Shown here: positions 44,198 through 53,693 of the stretch, one piece after another
Layout: every line of letters starts with the position of its first letter
How positions within the stretch are numbered: the first letter of the stretch is position 1
Assembly: GCF_045617425.1 (NCBI RefSeq)
Contig: NZ_JAZLIO010000009.1
Span: 124,001 to 188,000, forward strand
Direction: 5' to 3'
DNA from: Carnobacterium_B sp045617425
Lineage (GTDB): Bacteria > Bacillota > Bacilli > Lactobacillales > Carnobacteriaceae
DNA length: 64,000 nucleotides
Notes under the pieces: generated by a model
What the model was told of the DNA's origin: nothing
Databases searched by the model: none
The model's input: the letters and a program-made list of their open reading frames with translations, nothing else
Program-made: the position numbers and the translations under genes

Positions 44198-45217
44198 TTA
44201 ATCAAAAAAATGGTTACCTGCTGCTTTTTGGAGTCGATTCATATAGGCTTCGCCTAACCCTATTTTCTCATGAGCTTCGGCTAAAATAAGTGTGGCATCT
44301 GTTGTTTCGAAGTATCTTAATCCTGAATACAATCGTCTTGAAGCATCATGGATATTTTTATTTTCTCCTAATGAATAGGCAGCTGTAACGGTATCTTGGA
44401 ATTGATTTAGAAGATCTTGATTGGCTAAAAGACCAATCTTTTCACCTTGTTGTAGATACGTTTTAATCGCTTTTTGCCAGATTTCGCTTTCTCCAGCAAC
44501 AATAATAACAGGTTCATTAGGGCTGTAATGCTTGTACTTCATGCCGGGTGCTTTAGGAACTTCCTCACTTGAAATCAAGTGACGATCAACAAAAACGGTT
44601 CCTATCACTTTTTCCAAAACTTCTTTAGTTGTTGCCCCTGGTCTCAATATGGTGGGTAACTTTGGATCCGTAATATCTAAAACAGTTGATTCTAATCCTA
44701 ACCCGGTGTCTCCATCATCCAGTACGCCCGCTATTTTACCTTTCAAGTCGTGGTAAACATGATCTGCGGTTGTCGGACTTGGTTTGCCAGATGTATTAGC
44801 GCTTGGCCCTACAAGAGGTTTACCTGATTCACGAATCAGTTGCAAAGTCACCTCGTTATTGGGCATCCGCATAGCCACACTCGTTAGACCAGCCGTAACG
44901 GTTGGCGCAAAAACATGATCCTTCACTTTAAAGATCAGTGTCAATGGACCTGGCCAAAATGTTTGCATTAGTTTCTTAGCCACCTCAGGCACTTCCTGTA
45001 CATACTGTTCAACTTCTTCTATCGTCGAGACATGAACAATTAATGGGTTGTCACTTGGTCTTCCCTTTGCTGAATAAACCTTTTTAACTGCTGCTTCGTT
45101 TGTTGCATCAGCTCCTAATCCATAAACGGTTTCTGTAGGAAAAGAAATCAGTTCACCTTGTTGGATTTTTTGAGCTGCTTTAAGCACATCAGATGGTCGA
45201 TATATAATAGTCTCCAC
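44198..45217 (-). CDS. ywlC: Threonylcarbamoyl-AMP synthase, Sua5 type
   Basis: Enzyme of 339 residues that makes threonylcarbamoyl-adenylate for the t6A37 modification of ANN-decoding tRNAs. The YrdC domain (residues 1-200) has PTETVYGLGADA, KGRPSDNPLIVHV and SVAMRMPNNEVTL. A linker leads to the C-terminal Sua5 domain, from about MKYKHYSPNEPVIIV to the end. The start is the GTG at 45217, which has GGAGG 7 bases upstream; a longer frame of 12 codons is rejected. It follows prmC on the same strand, as in Bacillus (ywlC near prfA-prmC). Confidence 0.93.
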   Translation of the reverse strand: METIIYRPSDVLKAAQKIQQGELISFPTETVYGLGADATNEAAVKKVYSAKGRPSDNPLIVHVSTIEEVEQYVQEVPEVAKKLMQTFWPGPLTLIFKVKDHVFAPTVTAGLTSVAMRMPNNEVTLQLIRESGKPLVGPSANTSGKPSPTTADHVYHDLKGKIAGVLDDGDTGLGLESTVLDITDPKLPTILRPGATTKEVLEKVIGTVFVDRHLISSEEVPKAPGMKYKHYSPNEPVIIVAGESEIWQKAIKTYLQQGEKIGLLANQDLLNQFQDTVTAAYSLGENKNIHDASRRLYSGLRYFETTDATLILAEAHEKIGLGEAYMNRLQKAAGNHFFD

Positions 45218-45277
45218 AGTTTTTCCTCCGTTCATTTCAAGAAAACTCATCACATTTATTTAAATGATATTGAATCC

Positions 45278-46126
45278 TTATTTTGTTTTAACTTGTATCA
45301 AGCGATCATTTCCACTCATATCTTTTTCAATGGTTACTTCAGCCAATGGGAAAGCCTCTTGAAAAAGCTCTTGAACTTTTTCTCCTTGTTTAAATCCAAT
45401 TTCTAAAAATACTTCACCACCTGGATTTAAAACAGCTGGAAGTTCTTTTGCTAATCTTTGGTACATAGCTAACCCATTGTTTTCAGCAAATAAGGCTAAA
45501 TGTGGTTCGTAGTGCAAAACACTTTCATCCATATAACTGATTTCGTCGTTTGATATATATGGAGGATTGGAAAGAATGACATCAAAGGTCTCAGTCTTTA
45601 CAGGATCTGTTAAATCACCCTGCAGAAAGCGAACATCTGCCTCTAATGCTGTTGCATTTTCTTGAGCTACCTTTAGGGCTTTAGATGAGATATCCGTTGC
45701 GGTCACTTCGTAAAGCGGCCGTTCTTTTTTTATGGTGATTGCAATGATTCCTGTCCCCGTTCCAATATCCAAAACGGCTCTCTTCTGTCCTGTATAAGAG
45801 CTTTTTAAAAAAACATCCACAATTTCTTCTGTTTCCGGTCGTGGAATCAATGTGTCTTTTGTAACTTTAAACTTTCGGTCATAGAACCAGCAGTAACCTA
45901 ATAATTGTTGAATAGGGATACCAGACCCATGATTGGACACATCTTGTAAAAGTTGGCGTTTCACATCCGACGGCATTTCTTCATTTAAATGCATCATGAT
46001 ATCCGTTTTCGACCAGTCTAGTCGTTCTCTTAATAAGATCTCTGCAGCAATGGGTTCTCTTTTACATCTTTCTAAAAAAGAAGAAGCCCATTTCAGGACT
46101 TCTCTATAAGTTGTCTTACTCTTCAT
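45278..46126 (-). CDS. prmC: Release factor glutamine N5-methyltransferase PrmC
   Basis: SAM-dependent enzyme of 282 residues that methylates the Gln of the GGQ loop in release factors. An N-terminal helical domain binds the factor; motif I is VLDIGTGTGIIAITIKKERP near residue 113 and the catalytic NPPY is in VILSNPPYISNDE near residue 180. The ATG at 46126 overlaps the end of prfA by 11 bases with GGAGC upstream, so substrate and enzyme genes are translationally coupled. Confidence 0.95.
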   Translation of the reverse strand: MKSKTTYREVLKWASSFLERCKREPIAAEILLRERLDWSKTDIMMHLNEEMPSDVKRQLLQDVSNHGSGIPIQQLLGYCWFYDRKFKVTKDTLIPRPETEEIVDVFLKSSYTGQKRAVLDIGTGTGIIAITIKKERPLYEVTATDISSKALKVAQENATALEADVRFLQGDLTDPVKTETFDVILSNPPYISNDEISYMDESVLHYEPHLALFAENNGLAMYQRLAKELPAVLNPGGEVFLEIGFKQGEKVQELFQEAFPLAEVTIEKDMSGNDRLIQVKTK

Positions 46127-47192
46127 GTTGCAATTGCTCCATTTTAGCTGTTTGATCATTTAAAATTAGAGCATCAATAATCTCATCTAATTTACCAGAT
46201 AAAATTTGATCTAACTTTTGAATGGTCAATCCAATACGATGATCGGTAACCCGGCTTTGTGGAAAATTATACGTACGGATACGTTCTGAACGGTCTCCGG
46301 TTCCAACTGCTGATTTCCGTTCGGCATCATACTCGCTTTGAGCTGCTTGTTGGATATGATCATATACTCTAGCACGCAAAACTTTCATCGCTTTCTCACG
46401 GTTTTTAATTTGTGAACGTTCATCTTGCATCGCTACAGCAATTCCTGTAGGTAAATGAGTCAAACGAACGGCAGATGCTGTTTTATTAACGTGCTGTCCA
46501 CCGGCTCCACTTGCATGGTAGATATCTGTACGAATATCTTTATCCGGCAGATCCAGTTCCACTTCTTCAGCTTCAGGCATAACCACTACAGTTGCAGTAG
46601 AAGTATGGATACGTCCTTGTGATTCGGTTGCTGGAACACGTTGAACACGATGAGCGCCATTTTCATACTTCAATTTAGAATAAACATTGTCTCCAGTAAT
46701 CATTAAAGTAATTTCTTTGTACCCACCGATACCTGTGATATTAGCATCTAACACTTCAGTTCTCCAACCTTGTGCGTCAGCGTATTTTTGATACATATTA
46801 AACAAAGTTCCAGCAAATAATTGTGCTTCGTCTCCGCCAGCTGCTCCACGAATTTCCATAATAATGTTACGGTCATCATTTTCATCTTTTGGCAACATTA
46901 AGACTTTCATTTTTTCTTCAATTTCTGTTTTTTCTTTCTTTAGATCATTTAATTCTTCTTTTGCCATTTCAGCCATCTCAGCGTCTAATTTTTCACCAAG
47001 CATTTCTTCTGTGTCCGAAATATCTTGACTGACTTCTTTGTAGCGACGGTAAGTTGCAACTGTTTCTCGAATAGCAGCTTCTTCTTTAGTCAGTTTCATT
47101 AATCGTTTGGTATCGCTGACTACCTCTGGGTCACTCAGTAATTCATTTAGTTCTTCATAACGTCCTTCAACGCTTTCTAATCTATCAAACAT
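46116..47192 (-). CDS. prfA: Peptide chain release factor 1
   Basis: Release factor of 358 residues that reads UAA and UAG. The GGQ motif is in HASGAGGQHVNKTASAVRLTH cut as GAGGQHVNK near residue 230, and the codon-reading PxT-type motif PATESQGR precedes it near residue 190. A helical N-terminal domain (FDRLESVEGRYEELNELLSD) is typical. An AAAGGAG site lies before the ATG. tdk is 75 bases upstream on the same strand. Confidence 0.97.
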   Translation of the reverse strand: MFDRLESVEGRYEELNELLSDPEVVSDTKRLMKLTKEEAAIRETVATYRRYKEVSQDISDTEEMLGEKLDAEMAEMAKEELNDLKKEKTEIEEKMKVLMLPKDENDDRNIIMEIRGAAGGDEAQLFAGTLFNMYQKYADAQGWRTEVLDANITGIGGYKEITLMITGDNVYSKLKYENGAHRVQRVPATESQGRIHTSTATVVVMPEAEEVELDLPDKDIRTDIYHASGAGGQHVNKTASAVRLTHLPTGIAVAMQDERSQIKNREKAMKVLRARVYDHIQQAAQSEYDAERKSAVGTGDRSERIRTYNFPQSRVTDHRIGLTIQKLDQILSGKLDEIIDALILNDQTAKMEQLQHEE

Positions 47193-47267
47193 AAGTTATT
47201 CTCCTTTTCTTCTAAGCCTATTGCATCGTTGTGTCTTTAGTTGTCTTTCTTCACAACACTAAGAACG

Positions 47268-47849
47268 CTACAAATCGTCCTTCAATAGCGGATTGAAGTA
47301 ATGTTTGCGACAAACTGGGAAATAACTTTCATTGCCCCCTATTTGGATTTGAGCTCCTGCATAAACAGGTTTTCCATCGATCATACGCATGTTCATCGTT
47401 GCTTTTTTATGGCAATACCAACAAATGGTTTTCATTTCTTCAATTTTATCCGCGTATAATAATAAGTACTCTGAACCTTCAAACAGTTCATTTTTAAAGT
47501 CATTTTTCAATCCAAATGCCATAACTGGGATATTTAATTCATCCACAATATGAGCCAATTGAAGGACATGTTCTTTTGTTAAAAACTGCGATTCATCAAT
47601 TAATACACATGCTGGTACGTAGTCCAATGCTTTTATCGTTTCAAAGATATTTGTTTCTTCAAATATTGCGATTCCTTCACGTCTTAAACCAATTCGACTA
47701 GATACTACACCAATCTCATCACGATCATCCAAGCCGCTTGTCATAATTGCGACAGGTTTGTTTTGTTCTTCATAATTATATGCTACTTTCAAAATTTCAA
47801 TCGTCTTTCCACTATTCATTGCTCCGTATTTAAAAAAAAGTTGGGCCAT
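47268..47849 (-). CDS. tdk: Thymidine kinase
   Basis: Type II thymidine kinase of 193 residues for dT salvage. The P-loop is GAMNSGKT at residues 9-16, the catalytic Glu region is VLIDESQFLT near residue 85 and the zinc site is formed by CWYC (near 145) and C..H near the end (CRKH). The ATG at 47849 has GAGG upstream; a longer frame of five codons is rejected. tdk-prfA-prmC-ywlC is a common Firmicutes order. Confidence 0.96.
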   Translation of the reverse strand: MAQLFFKYGAMNSGKTIEILKVAYNYEEQNKPVAIMTSGLDDRDEIGVVSSRIGLRREGIAIFEETNIFETIKALDYVPACVLIDESQFLTKEHVLQLAHIVDELNIPVMAFGLKNDFKNELFEGSEYLLLYADKIEEMKTICWYCHKKATMNMRMIDGKPVYAGAQIQIGGNESYFPVCRKHYFNPLLKDDL

Positions 47850-48031
47850 CTTGTTTTTCCTCATTTCTCTTGTAGGAATCCATTATGAATTATACGTTAA
47901 AACTATGTAAAAGTGAAGCCTCTCTCCTGATTTATATATAGAAGAATCTTACATTAATTGTGAGAAAAGAGATTAAGTTTGTCTTTAAAATGAACAAGTT
48001 AGGCAATTTTTAACAATTTCACAAGAATTAT

Positions 48032-48041
48032 GTGCTAGAAT
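48032..48041 (+). promoter_or_regulatory. Possible extended -10 promoter of murT-gatD
   Basis: GTGCTAGAAT (TGC plus TAGAAT) lies about 50 bases before the murT start, in the gap divergent to tdk. The -35 is poor. Low confidence. Confidence 0.35.
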
Positions 48042-48089
48042 ATCAAAGTAGCAAAAAAAAAGTATTTTTAGTAATTGGAGGAAACTCAA

Positions 48090-49439
48090 TTGAGTATACG
48101 TAGTGCATTTGCCATTGCAGTAGGAAGAACAACTAAATGGGGACTTCATACGTTCTTAAAAGGCGGAAGTAGTTATCCCGGTCAACTAACACAGAAATTA
48201 GATCCTACTGTATTAGGTACGTTATCAAGAAATTACGATGTGGTTATCGTTACCGGAACGAATGGTAAAACATTAACGACTGCATTGACTTATCAAGTGT
48301 TAAAACAAAAATACCCTGAAATTATTACAAACCCTACTGGTGCAAATATGTTGCAAGGAATCATTTCAACTTTTCTTGAACATCATTCTTACACAAATAA
48401 CACCGAGAAAAAAGCTGCTGTTCTTGAAGTAGATGAAGCTAGTTTGATTCATGTAACAAAATACATCAAACCAAAAGCGATTGTATTTACGAATGTTTTT
48501 CGTGATCAAATGGATCGCTATGGTGAAATTTATACGACTTATCAAATGATGTTGAATGGCGCAGCGCTAGCTCCTGAGGCTTTGATTGTCAGCAATGGGG
48601 ACGCTCCAATTTTCAATTCAAAAGAAACCATTAATAAACGTGTGTACTTTGGTTTTGACCACCTTCCAGATGGTGAATTAAAAGCTCATTACAATACAGA
48701 TGGTGTCTTATGTCCACACTGCAACAATATTTTACACTACAAATTTTTAACCTACAGCAATCTTGGGAAGTATTATTGTCCTAATTGTGATTTCAAACGT
48801 CCCGAATTGACGTATCGTTTAACGGACTTGACTCATATGGATCATGAATCGTCTAAATTTGAAATTGACGGAGATGACTTTGAAATTAAGATTGGTGGAC
48901 AATATAATATTTATAATGCCTTAGCTGCTTATAGCGTTGGTCGGATATTGGATGTTTCTACTGATCAAATTCGCGCAGGATTTGCCGCATCAAAACGAGT
49001 TTTTGGACGTCAAGAAGTTATTCAAGTCGATGACAAAGAAATTACGATCAACTTAGTTAAGAATCCTGTTGGTTTGAATCAAGTCTTAGATATGATCAAT
49101 CTCACTCCAGAGCCGTTTTCGCTTGTTTCTATTTTAAATGCAAACTATGCGGATGGAACTGATGTCAGTTGGATCTGGGATGCAAATTACGAAATCGTTC
49201 AGAATATGAACATCAAACAAGTCACTGTTGGTGGTGAACGAGTAGAAGACATCACTGCTCGCTTGGAAGTTGCGGGAATTCCTGAAGAAGAGCTTCAAGT
49301 TATACCAACTATTCCTGAAATAATTAAGAGCTTTAAAAACGCACCAACGAAAAAAATCTACGTCCTAGCTACTTATACTGCTGTCTTACAATTGCGTAAA
49401 GAGTTAGCAAATCAAGGCTATATTAAGGGAGGTATGTGA
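48090..49439 (+). CDS. murT: Lipid II isoglutaminyl synthase, MurT subunit
   Basis: Mur-ligase-like subunit of 449 residues that with GatD amidates the D-Glu of lipid II. The start is TTG at 48090, with GGAGG 8 bases upstream. The ATP loop is VTGTNGKTLTT near residue 55, then LEVDEASL, and a Cys4 zinc ribbon CPHC ... CPNC near residues 210-230 that is typical of MurT. The C-terminal DUF1727 domain follows (from NLVKNPVGLNQVLDMI). gatD starts 1 base after the stop. This amidation is needed for cross-linking and is essential in several cocci. Confidence 0.95.
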   Translation: MSIRSAFAIAVGRTTKWGLHTFLKGGSSYPGQLTQKLDPTVLGTLSRNYDVVIVTGTNGKTLTTALTYQVLKQKYPEIITNPTGANMLQGIISTFLEHHSYTNNTEKKAAVLEVDEASLIHVTKYIKPKAIVFTNVFRDQMDRYGEIYTTYQMMLNGAALAPEALIVSNGDAPIFNSKETINKRVYFGFDHLPDGELKAHYNTDGVLCPHCNNILHYKFLTYSNLGKYYCPNCDFKRPELTYRLTDLTHMDHESSKFEIDGDDFEIKIGGQYNIYNALAAYSVGRILDVSTDQIRAGFAASKRVFGRQEVIQVDDKEITINLVKNPVGLNQVLDMINLTPEPFSLVSILNANYADGTDVSWIWDANYEIVQNMNIKQVTVGGERVEDITARLEVAGIPEEELQVIPTIPEIIKSFKNAPTKKIYVLATYTAVLQLRKELANQGYIKGGM

Positions 49440-49440
49440 G

Positions 49441-50118
49441 ATGATTGAATTAAATGTTTGTCATCTTTATGGTGATTTATTAAATACTTATGGAGATAAC
49501 GGCAATTTGTTGATGTTAAAACACCGCGCTAAAAAAAGAGGTGTTCAATTTAATATCGAGATCATTAGTTTAAATGATCCATTTGATTCAGATAAGTATG
49601 ATTTAGTTTTCTTCGGTGGCGGACAAGATTTTGAGCAAAGAATCGTTTCAAAAGATATCCAAGCTAAAAAAGAAGCTATTACTGAATACATCGAAAATGA
49701 TGGCGTGACAGTCGGCATCTGTGGTGGGTTCCAATTATTAGGCCACTATTATGTAGATGCTGCTGGACATAGAATCAACGGTATCGGTGCTTTGAACCAC
49801 TACACCTTGAATCAAGACAATAATCGCTTTATTGGCGATATTGTCATTAAAAATGATGAGTTTGGTGAAACCTATAAAGGTTTTGAAAATCATAATGGCC
49901 GTACTTTTCTTGGTGAAGGTGTGAAACCATTAGGTGTCGTTGAAATGGGTTATGGCAATAATGGCGAAGATAAAACAGAAGGTGCTCATTACAAGCAAAC
50001 ATACTGTTCATACTTCCATGGACCATTATTAGTTAGAAATACAACATTAACCGATCGTATTTTGAAAGAAGCCGTAAAAAAACGATTCCCTAAAGAAGCA
50101 GAAGAATTATTTGCCTAA
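49441..50118 (+). CDS. gatD: Lipid II isoglutaminyl synthase, glutaminase subunit GatD
   Basis: Class I glutamine amidotransferase-like protein of 225 residues. Nucleophile Cys94 lies in VGICGGFQLLGHYY and the partner His in YCSYFHGPLLVRN near residue 190, spaced as in characterised GatD. It frees ammonia from glutamine and passes it to MurT. It is coupled to murT and ends the operon at a strong terminator. Confidence 0.95.
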   Translation: MIELNVCHLYGDLLNTYGDNGNLLMLKHRAKKRGVQFNIEIISLNDPFDSDKYDLVFFGGGQDFEQRIVSKDIQAKKEAITEYIENDGVTVGICGGFQLLGHYYVDAAGHRINGIGALNHYTLNQDNNRFIGDIVIKNDEFGETYKGFENHNGRTFLGEGVKPLGVVEMGYGNNGEDKTEGAHYKQTYCSYFHGPLLVRNTTLTDRILKEAVKKRFPKEAEELFA

Positions 50119-50120
50119 AC

Positions 50121-50166
50121 AAAAGAGAAGGAAAAATGAATTAATCATTTTTCCTTCTCTTTTTAT
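50121..50166 (+). terminator. Rho-independent terminator, bidirectional
   Basis: AAAAGAGAAGGAAAAATGA pairs perfectly with its complement around a 5-nt loop, with T-run and A-run outside. It serves murT-gatD and could also stop leftward transcripts past manA. Confidence 0.93.
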
Positions 50167-50299
50167 TTTCTATTTGCTCATACTTGGATCAAAATCTATC
50201 TAAAATGAGTAGTTTTATCCCAAATATAATTAAATTAGAAAAATTATCAATATAATGGAATTATTTGTCCACAAATAGGAGTCAATAGTTTAAGCTGCG

Positions 50300-50491
50300 G
50301 ATCCTATTAGTTGAGCTGCGAGATTCTTTGTTTTTCTGTCGATCCTAATCGTCGAACTTCGCATCCTGTTTTAGTTGAGCTTTACTTCCCAGATACTAGG
50401 CTATTATTAAGATTTTACGCAATGCGCGGGATGCTCTTGCTTTCAATTCTTAATAATTGCTGTGTGTCTAACCAGGAAGTTCAGCATCCTA
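50300..50491 (-). repeat. Modular hairpin repeat, locus 3 (one full, one truncated module)
   Basis: A full module of 123 bases is bounded by GCATCCT at 50361 and 50484 and forms a hairpin (50385-50479) with CTTCC/GGAAG, AGA-AC/GTGTCT and TTATTAAGA/TCTTAATAA paired. To its left, 50331-50381 matches the 52-base direct repeat of locus 2, but the first arm of that module's hairpin is missing, so it is an internally deleted copy. The TAG of manA (50489-50491) falls inside the conserved boundary motif. The remaining gap of about 130 bases from the terminator shows nothing. Confidence 0.78.
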
Positions 50492-51433
50492 GTTGTTTGA
50501 TGCAATAATCTCTAAATTGCCTTCAATTGTCCATTCTTTAATGTCATTTGGCAAGATTAGATGAGTTCCTTTTGTGAGTTCATACTCTCCTGCTTCGACA
50601 ATTAATTTACCAGTTCCATGTAACACACTAACAAGGGTGTAAGGAGCAGTTGCAACAAAGTCGGCTTTGCCATTCACTTCCCATTTATAAACATCAAAAA
50701 ATGAAGTTTTTACAAAGGTTGTGATGGTTGCGTCTCCCTGTTTCATACTGTTCATTTCAGGAGTTGGGTCAATATGCGGAACTGTTGTCACATCAACTGA
50801 TTGTTTGACATGCAACTCTCTTGTGTTTCCTTGCTCATCTTTACGGTCATAGTCGTAAACTCGATAAGTTGTATCACTAGATTGCTGTGTTTCCAGAATG
50901 GTAATGCCTCCACCAATTGCATGAATCGTTCCACTTGGTACAAAGAAAAAGTCACCTGCCTTAACTTTAATGCGACGCAATAATGCATCCCATTCTCCAT
51001 CAAGAATCATTCGTTCTAATTCTTCTTTCGTCTGAGCATGGTGTCCATAAATGATTTCTGAACCTTCATCTGCATCAATAACATACCAACATTCTGTTTT
51101 TCCCAATTCACCTTCGTGTTCCATACCGTATTGATCATCCGGATGAACTTGAACCGATAAATCATCTGCTGCATCTAATATTTTCGTCAGTAAAGGAAAA
51201 ACTTCTCCCTTTTCGTTGCCAAATACTTCACGGTGCTGATTCCATATTTCAGCTAAAGTCATACCTTGGTAAGGTCCATTTTTCACTGTACTTGGTCCAT
51301 TTGGATGTGCGCTGATGGCCCATGCTTCTCCAGTTTTATCACTTGGCAAATCATAGCCAAATACATCATGCAATTTTTTCCCGCCCCAAATTTTTTCTTG
51401 CAACACAGGCGCTAATATCAAAGGTTCATTCAT
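50489..51433 (-). CDS. manA: Mannose-6-phosphate isomerase, class I
   Basis: Zinc cupin enzyme of 314 residues interconverting mannose-6-P and fructose-6-P. It starts EPLILAPVLQEKIWGGKKL, has the zinc-ligand segment LSVQVHPDDQYGMEHEGELG near residue 95 and KTECWYVIDADEGSEIIYGH, and a further ligand His in FFVPSGTIHAIGGGITILE. The ATG at 51433 has AGGAGG 9 bases upstream. Its C-terminus (IIASNN) and stop codon merge with the hairpin repeat. A serine-hydrolase gene ends 23 bases upstream, so the two may be cotranscribed. Confidence 0.93.
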   Translation of the reverse strand: MNEPLILAPVLQEKIWGGKKLHDVFGYDLPSDKTGEAWAISAHPNGPSTVKNGPYQGMTLAEIWNQHREVFGNEKGEVFPLLTKILDAADDLSVQVHPDDQYGMEHEGELGKTECWYVIDADEGSEIIYGHHAQTKEELERMILDGEWDALLRRIKVKAGDFFFVPSGTIHAIGGGITILETQQSSDTTYRVYDYDRKDEQGNTRELHVKQSVDVTTVPHIDPTPEMNSMKQGDATITTFVKTSFFDVYKWEVNGKADFVATAPYTLVSVLHGTGKLIVEAGEYELTKGTHLILPNDIKEWTIEGNLEIIASNN

Positions 51434-51456
51434 CACTTTACTCCTCCTAAAATACA

Positions 51457-52479
51457 TTACTTATTCATGGCTTCCTTTTCTGCTAAGTAACACTTTATTA
51501 AAAGGTCTCGTTGGCTAAGATATTCTGACTTGTTATCATTCGTTGGATGGACACGATTAGACAGAAAAACAAACGCCTCTTTTTCTTTGATGTCTAATAA
51601 AATAAAAGTTCCTGTAAATCCAGTATGAAACAAATAATTCTTATTGCCGTTTTTCTTAATATCCCATCCCAAAGACCTGTTTAACTTACCAGTTGGTGTC
51701 CAATCTGTTAACAATGATAGCACAGTTGTTTCATTAAGAATACGTTTTCTATTAAATTCTCCTTTATTCAGCATCATGTGACTAAAGGTTAGACAATCTG
51801 TCAGCGTCGAAAATAATCCAGCACTTCCACAGTGGTCTCCTAATATATACGCTTTAGGATCGTGAACCTCTCCTATTATCAGCCCTCTCTCTTTGTCTAC
51901 CTCAGTTGGAATACATTTTTGTAGATCAACAGGATGATAAGAAGTCTCTTTTAAATTTAACGGCCCACTAACTCGATCAGCAAATACATTAGGCAAAGTG
52001 TCTTGCTCAAGCTCTTCAATAATAAACCCCAATAAGATAAATCCTGTATCTGTGTAGCATACTTCTTTTCCAAATCCTTTTCCTACTGGTAAATGGAGAA
52101 TAGCTTGCTTTAATTGATTTGCAGATAAAGAATCACGATTAGGTATATAACCTTCTAAACCAGATGTATGAGTTAACAAATGCCTAATCGTTACCTCTTG
52201 AGCTGAAAAAGTTGTCAAATATTGTCTGACTTTATCATCAATGGCTAACTTCCCTTCTTGCCACAGTTGCAAGATAATCGTTGTCGTTAAAAAAACTTTT
52301 GTTAATGAGGCAATATCATAAATAGAATTTTCTTTAAGGGTTTTTTTTTCTGGAACAGTGGCAGATAAACCTTCATAATATTCCCATTGGTTACTATCTT
52401 TAATAAAGCCAAAACTTGCTCCTGGAAATAATTCATCTTCAATTAATTGTTGAATAAATGCGTTTGTTTTTGGATACAT
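51457..52479 (-). CDS. Class C beta-lactamase-like serine hydrolase
   Basis: Penicillin-binding-fold hydrolase of 340 residues. Motif 1 is Ser58-Leu-Thr-Lys61 in IYDIASLTKVF, motif 2 is YTDTG near residue 155 (a Tyr-x-Asp variant of YxN) and motif 3 is HTGFTG near residue 290. There is no signal peptide, so it is probably cytoplasmic, an esterase or D-peptidase rather than an antibiotic-resistance enzyme. The AAGGA site lies before the ATG. It precedes manA on the same strand. Confidence 0.87.
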   Translation of the reverse strand: MYPKTNAFIQQLIEDELFPGASFGFIKDSNQWEYYEGLSATVPEKKTLKENSIYDIASLTKVFLTTTIILQLWQEGKLAIDDKVRQYLTTFSAQEVTIRHLLTHTSGLEGYIPNRDSLSANQLKQAILHLPVGKGFGKEVCYTDTGFILLGFIIEELEQDTLPNVFADRVSGPLNLKETSYHPVDLQKCIPTEVDKERGLIIGEVHDPKAYILGDHCGSAGLFSTLTDCLTFSHMMLNKGEFNRKRILNETTVLSLLTDWTPTGKLNRSLGWDIKKNGNKNYLFHTGFTGTFILLDIKEKEAFVFLSNRVHPTNDNKSEYLSQRDLLIKCYLAEKEAMNK

Positions 52480-52582
52480 TTTTATTATCCTTTCTGGATC
52501 ATTTTATACTTCTATTTCATCATTATAATGGAAGTTGCTGCTTTCTTCTATACTGACCTCTAATCGTTATTTTTGTTACAAC

Positions 52583-52611
52583 AAAAAAACCGGCAAGATG
52601 TTTGCCGGTTT
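52583..52611 (-). terminator. Rho-independent terminator of the VOC gene
   Basis: AAACCGGCAA pairs with TTGCCGGTTT around GATGT, with seven T after the stem on the minus strand. It begins 7 bases past the stop codon. Confidence 0.92.
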
Positions 52612-52617
52612 GATGAC

Positions 52618-53475
52618 TTATTGGTTAGTTGTTGTTAGTTTCATTGTTATTCCATTAGTATCTTCCAATGAAAGTGTTTGTGTTACTTCATCTACTTGAT
52701 AATCATATTCTTTTGCATCAAGGTTGTTTTTTACTTGTGAGAACTCGTCACCAGTAACAATAATAGTAAAGTAATCTAATCCTCTTAAGCCTTTTTCAGC
52801 GGCTGGAATATTTTTACCAGCCCATACATTGGCTCCAATTTGGTGATGATACTCACCAGCTGCGAAGAATTTTGCTTGAGGCCCAAATTTAAATTTCAGA
52901 TCAAACCCTAAAACGTCTTGATAAAATCTTTCAGTTTCTTCCAATTCAGCTACAAATAAATGAACATGTCCCATATACGTTCCTTTAGGCATTCCTTGGA
53001 ATTCTTTTTTTGCTTCTCCTATTACACCTTCTGCATCCATTGGTTCTGTTACTCCAGCGATTTGACCATCTTCTCTGATATCCCACATTGATTTGGGCTT
53101 ATCGGTATAAATTTCAATGCCATTGCCTTCTGGATCATCTAAATAAAGAGCTTCACTATAACCATGATCGCTTGCTCCAATTAATGGGTATTTAGATACT
53201 AAAATGTGATACAAAATTTCTCCTAAATCTTCACGAGTTGGTAATAAAAATGCCAAGTGATATAATCCAGTTGCAGTTGGCTTTTCACCAGCCGGTGCAG
53301 CTGATTGTAATTCCAATAGAACTTGTTCATCACCAAAAGCACCTAATTTAAGGCTGTTATCTGTTTCTTTTTTTATATCTAAACCCATTACAGAAGTGTA
53401 GAAAATTTTCATATTTTTCATATTTTCAACATTTAATACTACTTTCCCAATAATCGTCTTTTCTGATAGCATCAT
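52618..53475 (-). CDS. VOC-superfamily protein (CatE-like dioxygenase)
   Basis: Protein of 285 residues with two pairs of VOC modules, the layout of Bacillus CatE-type catechol 2,3-dioxygenases. Module 1 opens IGKVVLNVENMKNMKIFYTS; a metal-ligand-type His is in TGLYHLAFLLPTR, and DDPEGNGIEIYTDKP closes the first half. The second half opens YMGHVHLFVAELEETERFYQDVLGFDL. A true dioxygenase activity is not certain, since VOC proteins vary widely. The start codon ATG has GAGGA 8 bases upstream. Single gene with its own terminator. Confidence 0.85.
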   Translation of the reverse strand: MMLSEKTIIGKVVLNVENMKNMKIFYTSVMGLDIKKETDNSLKLGAFGDEQVLLELQSAAPAGEKPTATGLYHLAFLLPTREDLGEILYHILVSKYPLIGASDHGYSEALYLDDPEGNGIEIYTDKPKSMWDIREDGQIAGVTEPMDAEGVIGEAKKEFQGMPKGTYMGHVHLFVAELEETERFYQDVLGFDLKFKFGPQAKFFAAGEYHHQIGANVWAGKNIPAAEKGLRGLDYFTIIVTGDEFSQVKNNLDAKEYDYQVDEVTQTLSLEDTNGITMKLTTTNQ

Positions 53476-53681
53476 TTATTTATTCCTCTTTCTTTTTCTA
53501 TTTACTTGTAAATCACTTACTTTTAATAAGTATACTAGAAATTATTTTATTTACAAGTCTTTTCCACAATCTTATTTTTACTGAAACGTGCTACATCTCT
53601 TTTAGTCTGACAATTAACCATTAAAAGGAGATTTTCACTTAATTTCTATTTTTTCGTCACACTTTTTTCATAATTGCGTAC

Positions 53682-53687
53682 TATACT
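53682..53687 (+). promoter_or_regulatory. Possible -10 box of a small RNA
   Basis: TATACT on the plus strand lies about 7 bases before the inferred start of the candidate small RNA. No good -35 is present at 17 bp; this is the weakest part of the case. Confidence 0.35.
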
Positions 53688-53693
53688 ATGTAT

